NCBI GenBank assembly: GCA_029052375.1
Contig: JAIDJD010000249.1
Span: 1 to 5,619, forward strand
DNA length: 5,619 nt
Direction: 5' to 3'
From: Duncaniella sp.
Lineage (GTDB): Bacteria > Bacteroidota > Bacteroidia > Bacteroidales > Muribaculaceae
Notes under the pieces: model-generated
The model's database searches: none
The model's input: the letters and a program-made list of their open reading frames with translations, nothing else
Told to the model about the DNA's origin: nothing
Shown here: in pieces, positions 1 through 5,619 of the stretch
Numbering within the stretch: position 1 is the stretch's first letter
Layout: every line of letters begins with the position of its first letter
Position numbers and translations under genes: made by a program

Positions 1-8
1 ATTATATA

Positions 9-39
9 CAAAGTTACATTTTTCAGATTGGACATCAAA
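9..39 (-). promoter_or_regulatory. Bacteroidetes-type promoter directed out of the left edge
   Basis: On the minus strand, TTTG (39-36) is separated by exactly 19 bases from TAACTTTG (16-9). The second element is a full match to the Bacteroides -7 consensus TAnnTTTG, and the first matches the -33 TTTG at normal spacing. Transcription would start at about positions 1-5 and run leftward, so the controlled gene lies outside the window. The placement just after a terminator in an AT-rich spacer supports the call. Bases 1-144 contain no coding region that I can support. Confidence 0.7.
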
Positions 40-53
40 ATTTTACGGTTATT

Positions 54-80
54 ATCAATCGTATGCCGCAGTTGATTGAT
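54..80. repeat. Dyad symmetry upstream of the edge promoter
   Basis: ATCAATC (54-60) and GATTGAT (74-80) are perfect inverted copies 13 bases apart. On the minus strand the dyad ends 14 bases upstream of the TTTG element of the promoter at 9-39, a usual place for an activator or other regulator to bind. A second, weaker pair, CAGAC/GTCTG, lies at 105-109/118-122. Neither is followed by a T-run. The function is unproven. Confidence 0.35.
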
Positions 81-144
81 TATTGCTGACACATACGACT
101 ATCTCAGACCTATCGGTGTCTGAAAGACTCAATATAGAAAACGG

Positions 145-182
145 AAAATAAAAATAGGCTGCCCCATCCAGGTTCAGCCTAT
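145..182 (-). terminator. Intrinsic (rho-independent) terminator after the PCMD gene
   Basis: An 8-bp perfect stem, ATAGGCTG/CAGCCTAT (154-161 and 175-182), encloses a 13-base loop that may pair two further CC/GG bases. Read on the minus strand, the stem is followed at once by TTTTATTTT (153-145). It lies 26 bases after the PCMD stop codon, the right place and orientation to end the transcript. Confidence 0.88.
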
Positions 183-208
183 CCGATATTATTGATTCGC
201 GGGCGAGG

Positions 209-1165
209 TCAGTAGACCAGGCCGATGTTGTCTATCCAAAGCGTGAGACCTATCGTGCCTACATAGGGCTCGCCCTGGGCTGTGGAGGCCATCACAAGCA
301 GGTGTGTCGGTGTAGCGTCAGCACTGTCCCATCCCTCCTCTATCACCGGCACCATCTTGCCCTTGGAGTTGGTGGCATAATAGCTGTTGCTCTCAGGTAT
401 CAGGCCCATATAAGACTTGTAGCCCGGCTTGGAGGTGATATCCCCATACCACACCGGGATATCGTATCTGTTGACCCAGCCCTGGGTCGACCTGTCGAAC
501 TGGCGGCGCCCCGTGCCTACACGCTTGGCATGGATATTGCCATCCGCGTCTTCCCAACGGCGCTGCAGCAGGATATACACCTCGGCATTTTCATGGCCGG
601 GCATCTCCTTTTTGGCGCCGAATCCGCTCGAGTACAGACGAGTGGCGTTCTTAGGTATCTCGAGCTTATAGTCGAACCTCAGCGCCTTGGGGCGTTTTGC
701 AAAAGGTATGCCCATATCCATCTTGGCATACGGATTTTTTGTAGAGCTGACAGGCTCCTTCATATGTCCGAGATATATGGTGCCGGCCACTGTAACATCG
801 ATGTTTATCAGCCCTGCGGCCTTGCAGTGTTCGAGCTCGGTAGCCAGCTTGACGCATTTGTCAGCGCCCTTGCGCGTGTCGGGATACACAACGTTGCTGC
901 CCTTAGAGATGCCAACGACCTTGGCATACACATTGGACGAACCCCAAGGCGATCCGCCCAGCGGGGTGTAAGGCTTGTTGCCGACAATATGTCTCTGCGG
1001 CCCTATGGCATATATTGTCTTGGTCTCGCCTCCGATGATGGCAGACTCTTTGATTTCACGTGAGACCCACGTGTTGAAATCGCCGTATTTCAACAATTCA
1101 AACCTTTCGGCATTTGCGGCGGCGGCTGTGGCAAGTGCCGCTATCGAGAGGAGGAGCTTGTTCAT
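209..1165 (-). CDS. Secreted PCMD-domain (putative carbohydrate metabolism domain) protein
   Basis: This 318-residue protein resembles the Bacteroidetes PCMD family (Pfam name: putative carbohydrate metabolism domain), a beta-sandwich family of unknown precise function. An upstream in-frame ATG at 1216 would add 17 residues of non-signal character. I chose 1165 because it opens directly with a typical signal peptide, MNKLLLSIAALATAAAANA, with cleavage expected after residue 19 (Ala-Asn-Ala). There is no lipobox cysteine, so the product is probably soluble in the periplasm or exported further. Family-like parts include the early VSREIKESAIIGGETKTIY block (34-52), a glycine/asparagine-rich turn (70-80), VAGTIYLG (126-133), the strand PKALRFDYKLEIP (159-171), the AEVYILLQRRWED block (194-206) and the closing LTLWIDNIGLVY (307-318), which resembles the last strand of carbohydrate-binding jelly-roll domains. 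The ligand is unknown. It is the last gene before a terminator and may be the distal gene of the envelope operon or a separate unit. Confidence 0.78.
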   Translation of the reverse strand: MNKLLLSIAALATAAAANAERFELLKYGDFNTWVSREIKESAIIGGETKTIYAIGPQRHIVGNKPYTPLGGSPWGSSNVYAKVVGISKGSNVVYPDTRKGADKCVKLATELEHCKAAGLINIDVTVAGTIYLGHMKEPVSSTKNPYAKMDMGIPFAKRPKALRFDYKLEIPKNATRLYSSGFGAKKEMPGHENAEVYILLQRRWEDADGNIHAKRVGTGRRQFDRSTQGWVNRYDIPVWYGDITSKPGYKSYMGLIPESNSYYATNSKGKMVPVIEEGWDSADATPTHLLVMASTAQGEPYVGTIGLTLWIDNIGLVY

Positions 1166-1237
1166 AACGTGAGGATTTTGATTTTGACAATCATAGCTGG
1201 TAAAATTTAAACACACTCTGTCTCAAAAAGTTCGCGG
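1166..1237. other. Intergenic gap before the PCMD gene
   Basis: This 72-bp, AT-rich gap separates the DUF3943 stop from the PCMD start. A weak CGGT/ACCG pair straddles the DUF3943 stop codon (near 1236-1252) and is followed on the minus strand by TTTTT; it is too weak to call a terminator. The best -7-like match on the minus strand is TATGATTG (1195-1188, one mismatch to TAnnTTTG) with no TTTG at 19-21 bases upstream. No Shine-Dalgarno sequence precedes the ATG at 1165. Read-through from the upstream genes seems at least as likely as a dedicated promoter. Confidence 0.4.
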
Positions 1238-2101
1238 TCAGAATGTCACCGTCAGAGAAAAACCGGGCGCTCTGCCTATGGCCATCGGCGTCAGCGACGA
1301 CTCGATGCGCCTCCCCTTGGGCTTGGCCCCGAGATGCATCCGACGCGTGTCGCTGCCCCTGAAGAGATTCACCACCTCGTTGACAGGGTCTATCAGGAAG
1401 ACCACAATATTGCCGAGTACAGGCGAGCCTGCGAGTGTATAGTTGTGGGCCACGATGTGGCGCTTGATATGGTAGAAAGCCTCGCCTATGCAACTGCCTA
1501 TGACGGGGGTGATGAACAGGTCCTGATAGGAAGGGCGCTCCATGAACGCCTCGATGCCAAACTCCCAGCATACATTGGAGATGACGGCGCTGAAAATCAT
1601 CGAATGCCAGAAGCTGTAGCCGCAAGAGCGGGCCGCCATGAAGTAGACGGCTCCGGCATAAGGATGGAGCACATAGTTGTATATGAAGAGGTCGTTGTCC
1701 CACTCGGGTCCCTCCTTTATCACGTGGTTGTACCATCGCTCGCCGAGAGGGACATCCTGAAGCTCTGCACGGTTCCACGACGTGGCATTCTCGGGCAGAG
1801 CCTCGAGCACCATCAGCGTGGAGACAAAGGCTCCGGTCAGCACACCTGCGTTGGCCAGCATACGGCCAGGCTTCGGATAGATATCCTTGTTCTGAGAGTA
1901 AGGCTGGGCATAGATGTTGCGATACAGCTCGGGCACAGTGTCTGACGTGAGCCCGGGCATACAGGCTGGGACAGGACAGGCCTCTGAGGCCTGCACGGAT
2001 GCGGCCGAGTCGGCGGCCTCTGCACCCTGCGCCTCTGCGGCGCAGGGACACGCAAGCGCCAGGGCGATGCCTGCGGCGGATATCAAAGCTGTAATCTTCA
2101 T
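1238..2101 (-). CDS. DUF3943 domain-containing exported protein
   Basis: This 287-residue protein of unknown function matches my recollection of the DUF3943 family. Residues 1-25 form a signal peptide with likely cleavage after AEA (22-24). Cys18 follows ALA, which is not a proper lipobox because Leu is not at -3, so lipidation is doubtful. A low-complexity Ala/Ser/Glu linker follows to about 50. The domain core is hydrophobic and rich in aromatics: residues 81-103, LHPYAGAVYFMAARS (145-159), GYSFWHS (161-167), CWEFGIEAFMERPSYQD (178-194), ITPVIGSCIGE (197-207) and 230-247. His146, Glu180, Glu184, Glu188, Arg189, Asp194 and Glu207 are candidate functional residues. The end, FSLTVTF, has alternating hydrophobics and a terminal Phe like an outer-membrane beta-signal. 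Its ATG overlaps the transferase stop (ATGA, 2098-2101), so translation is probably coupled and a related envelope role is likely. No enzymatic activity can be assigned. Confidence 0.82.
   Translation of the reverse strand: MKITALISAAGIALALACPCAAEAQGAEAADSAASVQASEACPVPACMPGLTSDTVPELYRNIYAQPYSQNKDIYPKPGRMLANAGVLTGAFVSTLMVLEALPENATSWNRAELQDVPLGERWYNHVIKEGPEWDNDLFIYNYVLHPYAGAVYFMAARSCGYSFWHSMIFSAVISNVCWEFGIEAFMERPSYQDLFITPVIGSCIGEAFYHIKRHIVAHNYTLAGSPVLGNIVVFLIDPVNEVVNLFRGSDTRRMHLGAKPKGRRIESSLTPMAIGRAPGFSLTVTF
1977..2047. repeat. Three consecutive inverted repeats inside the start of the DUF3943 gene
   Basis: Three perfect dyads follow each other in 71 bases: CCCTGCGCC/GGCGCAGGG (2025-2033/2039-2047, 5-base loop), GCCGA/TCGGC (2004-2008/2010-2014, 1-base centre) and CAGGCCTC/GAGGCCTG (1977-1984/1986-1993, 1-base centre). 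They fall in the codons for the end of the signal peptide and the low-complexity linker (about residues 19-42). GC-rich alanine codons make such symmetry easier by chance, so biological meaning is uncertain. In mRNA the 9-bp stem starts about 55 bases after the start codon. Confidence 0.6.
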
Positions 2102-3741
2102 TTCAACATACTTTTTAGTGAAACTGCCTCGTTGTGGTCATTGAGATAGAGAGGATTGCGCGGAGTATATCGTGGCGAAGCAAGCGAAGCCCCGTGGTCG
2201 AGCCTCGGAGAGTCTATCCCGCCGAGAGCCATAGCTGTAGGAGCGAAGGAGCGCGATGTAGACACGGCCTTCTGCATATTCACCGCCAGCGAGCGCGACT
2301 CCTCGGGATATGCCTTGCGATAGCTGTCTGAGAGCCACGCGATCAACGGCACTCTCACCTGATGGAGCGACGGCATCGGAGACGCGTGCAGGAAACGGCC
2401 GGAGCCGTTGTCAAAGATATCCTCGCCATGGTCCGAGGTGTATATCATCCAACCCTCGGCATCCTCAGCCTCGAGACGGGCTATGAGACCGTCGAGAAAC
2501 CGGTCTGTGGCCACGATGGTATTGTCGTAGGCGTTGACAAGCTCGCCGCGATATCTGGCCGACGCCTCAGGGAAGTCGCACGGGCCGAAACAGGCATCCT
2601 CGGCGCCGTAACGGTCGCAGTAATTGAAGTGAGAGCCATAGCAGTGGAGCACGGCAAACAGTTTGCGCGGACCCCTCTCCAGCAGGCCGTCGAGCACATC
2701 GAGCAACACAAAGTCGCCGGGAGTCTCGGCATAGCCTGGCTGTTCGCGCACAAAGAGCGTCGTGTCGGCCTCCATGCCGAAAAAGTCGATGAAAGAGCGG
2801 TTGGGACGCTGGTTGGAGATGAAGGCGGTCTCGAACCCGGCCTCGCTGAAAGCCGTGATGACACTCTTGACACAGTAGATGTCCCTGTCGTATGTGACGG
2901 CCTCAACCGGACTAAGCAGCATGGGCACACTCTTGTGCGTGGTGTTGGACTCAGACAGAGCCTTGTGTCCGCATATCACGCCTTCGCGTCTTGAAAGACG
3001 CGGATTGGTGGGGCGTCCATAGCCCATGAGCTGCCAGTCTGCCGCCCTCGAGGTCTCACCCACTACCATCACATAAAGCTCCCTGACCGAGTCCGGATGC
3101 AGAGGGCGTGAATCATAAGCATAGCCTGCCGAGGTCTCGCCATAGCGTCCGGTCTTGACGGTGCGGTCCACAGCCAGGCAGACATTGTATCCTGCGTTGA
3201 CCGGATACAGGTCCTTGCGGGCTGCGTAACTCCCAGAGACAGCATAGCTGAGACCGAGCGAGACAAGGCCAGCCGAGGCCGAGGCAAGGCCGAGACGGCC
3301 GCAGGCCCGGCGCGGCAGACGGCCGAGACGCAGGCCGTGCCTGAGACAGACACTGGCCATGACGAGCGGAGGCAGATAGAGTATGCCGACAAGAATCAGC
3401 GACGGCCAGAGCGAAGCGAGCAGCTCGCCTACCTCCGAGCCGTTGGTGGTGACGACATTGAGAAACATATCTACCGATATGACACTCCGTCCGTAAAGCC
3501 CGAGCAGCACTGTCTGGAAAGCGGCAAGGAAGATGAACGGGAACATCAACCACACCGTCCGGCCTATTCTTGAAGACCTCGACGCCGCCCAGATGTAGAT
3601 GCCGAGCGGCAGTACGACGTTGGCTATCCTCGCCCAGACGCTGAGATTCTCTGTGACGGCGAGCGCCACATTCGGAAAGATGAGCGAAAGGATAAACCAG
3701 CAATATAATATGTCCGGCAGATGCCTTTTAAACGTAGTCAT
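2098..3741 (-). CDS. EptA-like phosphoethanolamine transferase (inner membrane, sulfatase fold)
   Basis: This 547-residue enzyme probably moves phosphoethanolamine from phosphatidylethanolamine to lipid A or another envelope glycolipid on the periplasmic face of the inner membrane. Five hydrophobic helices (about 9-29, 36-54, 62-83, 110-131, 151-168) precede a soluble domain from about residue 215, the layout of EptA/MCR proteins. Active-site motifs are intact: VVGETSR (226-232) with metal ligand Glu229; SNTTHKSVP (265-273) with the expected nucleophile Thr268, 39 residues later as in MCR-1; CYGSHFNY (367-374) with His371; YDNTIVATD (405-413); TSDHGED (435-441) with Asp437 and His438; and FLHASP (450-455) with His452. 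Six cysteines in this domain (257, 290, 367, 375, 384, 388) could form disulfides, as in EptA. The TGA stop overlaps the next gene's ATG by 4 bases. Acceptor and attachment site cannot be told from sequence; a role in cationic peptide tolerance is inference. Confidence 0.92.
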   Translation of the reverse strand: MTTFKRHLPDILYCWFILSLIFPNVALAVTENLSVWARIANVVLPLGIYIWAASRSSRIGRTVWLMFPFIFLAAFQTVLLGLYGRSVISVDMFLNVVTTNGSEVGELLASLWPSLILVGILYLPPLVMASVCLRHGLRLGRLPRRACGRLGLASASAGLVSLGLSYAVSGSYAARKDLYPVNAGYNVCLAVDRTVKTGRYGETSAGYAYDSRPLHPDSVRELYVMVVGETSRAADWQLMGYGRPTNPRLSRREGVICGHKALSESNTTHKSVPMLLSPVEAVTYDRDIYCVKSVITAFSEAGFETAFISNQRPNRSFIDFFGMEADTTLFVREQPGYAETPGDFVLLDVLDGLLERGPRKLFAVLHCYGSHFNYCDRYGAEDACFGPCDFPEASARYRGELVNAYDNTIVATDRFLDGLIARLEAEDAEGWMIYTSDHGEDIFDNGSGRFLHASPMPSLHQVRVPLIAWLSDSYRKAYPEESRSLAVNMQKAVSTSRSFAPTAMALGGIDSPRLDHGASLASPRYTPRNPLYLNDHNEAVSLKSMLK

Positions 3742-3766
3742 TACCAGATTGACGATTTAGTTATAT

Positions 3767-4966
3767 TCAGAAAGCCTCGTTCATGCTCAGCACAAAGCCC
3801 CAGCAACACTTGCCGAAACCCACGTCGACACGTACATTGCTCTGCTTCTTGAACTCCCAGCGGTATCCTGCACCCCAGTTGGGGAGGATGTGCCTGAGGC
3901 GCAGTCCTTTTACGTCGGGAAACACAAATCCCGCTCCGCCCCACGCCACTATGCCGCTGCGGCGCCATATATGCTGGCGCAGCTCGAGGGTGAAGTCTGT
4001 CTCGCACTTGTCCCTGTAGCGTCCCTGATAGTAACCCCTCAGAGTGGTGCTGTTGCCTACCGTAGGCATCAGGCCCCAGGGAGTATGGCCGTAAGAGAGA
4101 TGGGCATGGAGGCGTCCGGCAAGGACCGCCCCGCGCCATAGGCTTCTGTAATGGTTGAGTGATATTTCTGTTGAGGAATACGAGCGCCCCCCGTTGCCGA
4201 GAAAACGAGGAGAGAAACGCTGGGTGAGGTGGAGCAGCCAGCCTCGTGTGGGAGCCGTGAAGTTGTCGCGCGTGTCCCACTCGAGGCGCAGGCCCACAGC
4301 CGCGGCCGGATAGGAGACCGGGAGGCCCTCCCACTGCTCCGGGCGCTCGCGATGGCGCGCGGCCAGATAGTTGAGACGTACTATGGGACCACCGAAGAGC
4401 CTGCCCTTGAGGCGCCAGAGATGGTCGGCCTCGAGCATGACGTCGATGAGCTGATACTTGCCCTTGTTGTCGGAGTCGCGCCCTGCGGCATAACCGACGC
4501 CCCAGAAGTAAGTATCGTATGAATTGAAACTGAGTTCGTAATTGATGCGGCTGTCACCGTTGCGATAATTGTGTATGCCGTCGACGCCAACCTTGTAATA
4601 ACCGCCCGTAGTGAGGTCGGCAAAGACAGAAAAGTTGGACGGAAAGACGGCAGTGTCTCCGGGATTTGTTGAATAGTTGCCAGCGGCCACAAGCCCGATG
4701 CCGAAGCCGGTAGAGGTCGAATAGTGCGGGCCGCCTATGAAGGTGAACGATGGCCGCCGCGTCAGCGGTGTCTTGTTGGAGGACGCAAAATAGTCTATCA
4801 CCCTCTGCACGATGTTGCGGCGCGACGGCGCTATGCTGTCGCGTACAGACACAGTCAACGTGTCAGACATCTCTACCGCAGACATGGAGCCGAAACCTCC
4901 GGCAACGGCCACCGCCGCAAGCAGGAATGACCTGAAACACCTGTAGCTGAAACGTCTGATTGTCAT
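3767..4966 (-). CDS. BamA/TamA-like (Omp85 superfamily) outer-membrane beta-barrel protein, no POTRA domains
   Basis: This 399-residue protein is predicted to be an outer-membrane barrel of the bacterial surface antigen (D15) type. I chose the ATG at 4966 because it gives a signal peptide: basic residues in MTIRRFSYRCFR, a hydrophobic stretch at 14-25 and likely cleavage near residue 30. A short linker with no POTRA repeat (about 31-70) leads into alternating, aromatic-rich strands from about residue 72. Two Omp85 signatures are visible: the strand motif WDTRDNFTAPTRGW (230-243), and LRGYYQGRY (309-317), matching the (V/L)RG(Y/F) loop-6 motif with Arg310. The chain ends in Phe399, as expected for a beta-signal read by the BAM machinery. 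It is much shorter than BamA (about 800 residues), so it is not the essential assembly factor. Short barrel-only relatives are common in Bacteroidetes and their roles are mostly unknown. The next gene begins 25 bases downstream, suggesting co-transcription. Confidence 0.85.
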   Translation of the reverse strand: MTIRRFSYRCFRSFLLAAVAVAGGFGSMSAVEMSDTLTVSVRDSIAPSRRNIVQRVIDYFASSNKTPLTRRPSFTFIGGPHYSTSTGFGIGLVAAGNYSTNPGDTAVFPSNFSVFADLTTGGYYKVGVDGIHNYRNGDSRINYELSFNSYDTYFWGVGYAAGRDSDNKGKYQLIDVMLEADHLWRLKGRLFGGPIVRLNYLAARHRERPEQWEGLPVSYPAAAVGLRLEWDTRDNFTAPTRGWLLHLTQRFSPRFLGNGGRSYSSTEISLNHYRSLWRGAVLAGRLHAHLSYGHTPWGLMPTVGNSTTLRGYYQGRYRDKCETDFTLELRQHIWRRSGIVAWGGAGFVFPDVKGLRLRHILPNWGAGYRWEFKKQSNVRVDVGFGKCCWGFVLSMNEAF

Positions 4967-5115
4967 AAGGCAGTGTGATGGATGAATGCTTAAGATGAAT
5001 ACAGATTGCAGGCCCGGGCGGAGACTCCGCCACTCCTGCATCTCATGACATAAAAACATTTTCCTCCCCCCGGATGTTCACGTCTCCGGAGAGAAGCTCC
5101 AACAAGACCGCCCCG
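4967..5115. other. Intergenic region between rpiB and the barrel gene
   Basis: This 149-bp spacer is rich in inverted repeats. Just after rpiB come the 10-base palindrome TCTCCGGAGA (5083-5092) and a CCGGA/TCCGG pair (5070-5074/5085-5089). On the minus strand these are followed by a G-run and then, after a gap, TTTTT. That could be a poor terminator, but the T-run is displaced from the stem, so I do not call it. A stronger hairpin lies at 5004-5042. No TAnnTTTG -7 element is present on the minus strand. An in-frame ATG at 5059 could extend the downstream gene by 31 residues, but those residues do not resemble a signal peptide and they cross the hairpin. Confidence 0.5.
5004..5042. repeat. Imperfect inverted repeat / hairpin in leader of barrel gene
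   Basis: The inner arms GGCGGAG (5017-5023) and CTCCGCC (5025-5031) are perfect complements around one base. The outer arms TGCAGG (5007-5012) and CCTGCA (5035-5040) are also perfect, separated from the inner stem by a small internal loop. A two-pair extension is possible with one bulged T. On the minus strand it ends about 37 bases before the ATG at 4966 and is not followed by a T-run, so it does not look like an intrinsic terminator. It could be a 5'-UTR structure, a processing site or a protein-binding dyad. Confidence 0.6.
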
Positions 5116-5565
5116 TTACCTCACCGGAATCTTCTCGATGCGGGCCTGATGGCGGCCGCCGTCAAAGGGAGTGTTGAGGAAAGTCTCAACAATGGCTATG
5201 GCTGTGGCCGGGTCTATGAACCTGGCCGGGAGCACAAGCACATTGGCGTCATTGTGGCGGCGCGCAAGCTCGGCAAGCTCTGTGTTCCAGCAGAGAGCCG
5301 CGCGGACACCCTGATGCTTGTTGAGCGTGATGCCTATGCCGTTGCCCGAACCGCAGAGCGCGATGCCGGGATAGACCTCGCCCTTCTCTACTGCAAAGCC
5401 CATGGGATGGGCAAAGTCTGCATAGTCACAGCTCTCCGAAGAGTATGTGCCGTAATCCTTGTAGGCGATGTTCTGAGAGTCAAAATAGCCCTCGATGATG
5501 TTCTTCATCTCATACCCGGCATGGTCGCTGCAGAAGCCCACCGGAATATCCTTGCGAAGTATCAT
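5116..5565 (-). CDS. rpiB: Ribose-5-phosphate isomerase B
   Basis: This 149-residue cytoplasmic enzyme interconverts ribose 5-phosphate and ribulose 5-phosphate in the non-oxidative pentose phosphate pathway. The length is normal for the RpiB/LacAB family. The N-terminal SDHAGYE (13-19), CGSGNGIGI (71-79), GVRAALCW (86-93), HNDANVLVLPAR (104-115) and FDGGRHQARI (134-143) are hallmark blocks of the family. Cys71 sits where the enteric-type RpiB has its catalytic cysteine, and His104 and the Arg/His residues near the C-terminus are expected to contact the sugar phosphate. LacA/LacB or allose-6-phosphate isomerase activity is possible within the family, but no galactose or allose genes lie nearby. 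The ATG at 5565 is preceded by an A-rich ATATTAAA rather than a Shine-Dalgarno sequence, which is usual in Bacteroidetes. In Bacteroidales rpiB commonly follows a transketolase gene; that gene would lie beyond the right edge here. Confidence 0.96.
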   Translation of the reverse strand: MILRKDIPVGFCSDHAGYEMKNIIEGYFDSQNIAYKDYGTYSSESCDYADFAHPMGFAVEKGEVYPGIALCGSGNGIGITLNKHQGVRAALCWNTELAELARRHNDANVLVLPARFIDPATAIAIVETFLNTPFDGGRHQARIEKIPVR

Positions 5566-5619
5566 TTTAATATTGGTGTCAGATGGTTTATTGAATAAAA
5601 AGATCAGTATACATAATGC
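5566..5619. other. Leader upstream of rpiB (window edge)
   Basis: These 54 AT-rich bases hold no Bacteroidetes-type -33/-7 promoter that I can see. A short near-palindrome, TTTATT-G-AATAAA, lies at 5587-5599. On the minus strand the outermost bases read His-Tyr-Val-Tyr-stop (5619-5605) in one frame, which could be the 3' end of an upstream gene, but four codons are too few to call one. Confidence 0.3.

Noticed and set aside
302..1063. Long plus-strand open frame of 253 codons opposite the PCMD gene
   Set aside because: It is antisense to a gene with a clear signal peptide and family-like sequence; its translation has no recognisable domain and GC-rich coding sequence often leaves the opposite frame open.
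1188..1195. Possible -7 promoter element (TATGATTG) before the PCMD gene
   Set aside because: One mismatch to consensus and no TTTG at the required distance upstream; kept only as a weak possibility.
1166..1216. N-terminal extension of the PCMD protein from the ATG at 1216
   Set aside because: The 17 added residues are polar and would displace a textbook signal peptide that begins at 1165.
1334..1945. Plus-strand open frame of 203 codons opposite the DUF3943 gene
   Set aside because: Mirror of the real coding strand, with no domain or plausible start context.
1191..2051. Minus-strand open frame of 286 codons in another frame over the DUF3943 gene
   Set aside because: Arg/Cys/His-rich translation typical of an out-of-frame shadow; the DUF3943 frame has a signal peptide and a coupled start.
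2362..2994. Plus-strand open frame of 210 codons opposite the transferase gene
   Set aside because: It overlaps the catalytic domain in antisense and has no recognisable motif.
3260..3340. Repeated GGCCGAG-like words in the transferase gene
   Set aside because: They lie in the Ala/Arg/Leu-rich coding segment around membrane helix 5 and reflect codon use rather than a repeat array.
4967..5059. N-terminal extension of the barrel protein from the ATG at 5059
   Set aside because: A purine-rich GGAGG precedes this ATG, but the added 31 residues would bury the signal peptide, and they are encoded across the hairpin.
5060..5092. Possible terminator after rpiB
   Set aside because: Stem arms are present but the T-run is about ten bases past the stem, so it does not fit the intrinsic model well.
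5074..5598. Plus-strand open frame of 174 codons opposite rpiB
   Set aside because: Antisense to the well-supported rpiB gene; no independent evidence of coding.

Overview
The window looks like a chromosomal segment from a Bacteroidales bacterium, possibly Muribaculaceae. That placement is inferred from five things: the protein families present (a PCMD-domain protein, a DUF3943 protein and a short BamA/TamA-like barrel), the lack of Shine-Dalgarno sequences before most genes, A-rich start regions, a Bacteroidetes-type promoter (TTTG-N19-TAACTTTG) at the left edge, and GC-rich genes between AT-rich spacers. I see no mobile element, CRISPR array, rRNA or tRNA.

All five genes lie on the minus strand, so transcription runs from right to left. 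In that order they are: rpiB (5565-5116), ribose-5-phosphate isomerase B; a 149-bp spacer with a strong imperfect hairpin; an outer-membrane Omp85/BamA-like beta-barrel protein without POTRA domains (4966-3767); an EptA-like phosphoethanolamine transferase with five membrane helices and a periplasmic sulfatase-fold domain (3741-2098); a DUF3943 protein (2101-1238) whose ATG overlaps the transferase stop by 4 bases; and a secreted PCMD-domain protein (1165-209). A clear intrinsic terminator (182-145) follows the PCMD gene. Beyond it, the AT-rich leftmost 144 bases carry a good promoter pointing out of the window toward the next gene.

Together the middle genes read as a cell-envelope unit: an outer-membrane barrel, an inner-membrane enzyme that probably decorates lipid A or another envelope glycolipid, and a translationally coupled, hydrophobic, exported DUF3943 protein of unknown role. 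rpiB is a housekeeping pentose-phosphate gene that may or may not share the transcript. The PCMD gene may be expressed by read-through, since no convincing promoter is seen in its 72-bp upstream gap.

Nothing here demands a new biological system. The points most worth following are the eptA-like/DUF3943 coupling, the conserved-looking polar residues in the hydrophobic DUF3943 core, three consecutive inverted repeats in the early DUF3943 coding region, the leader hairpin before the barrel gene, and the promoter with an upstream dyad at the left edge.
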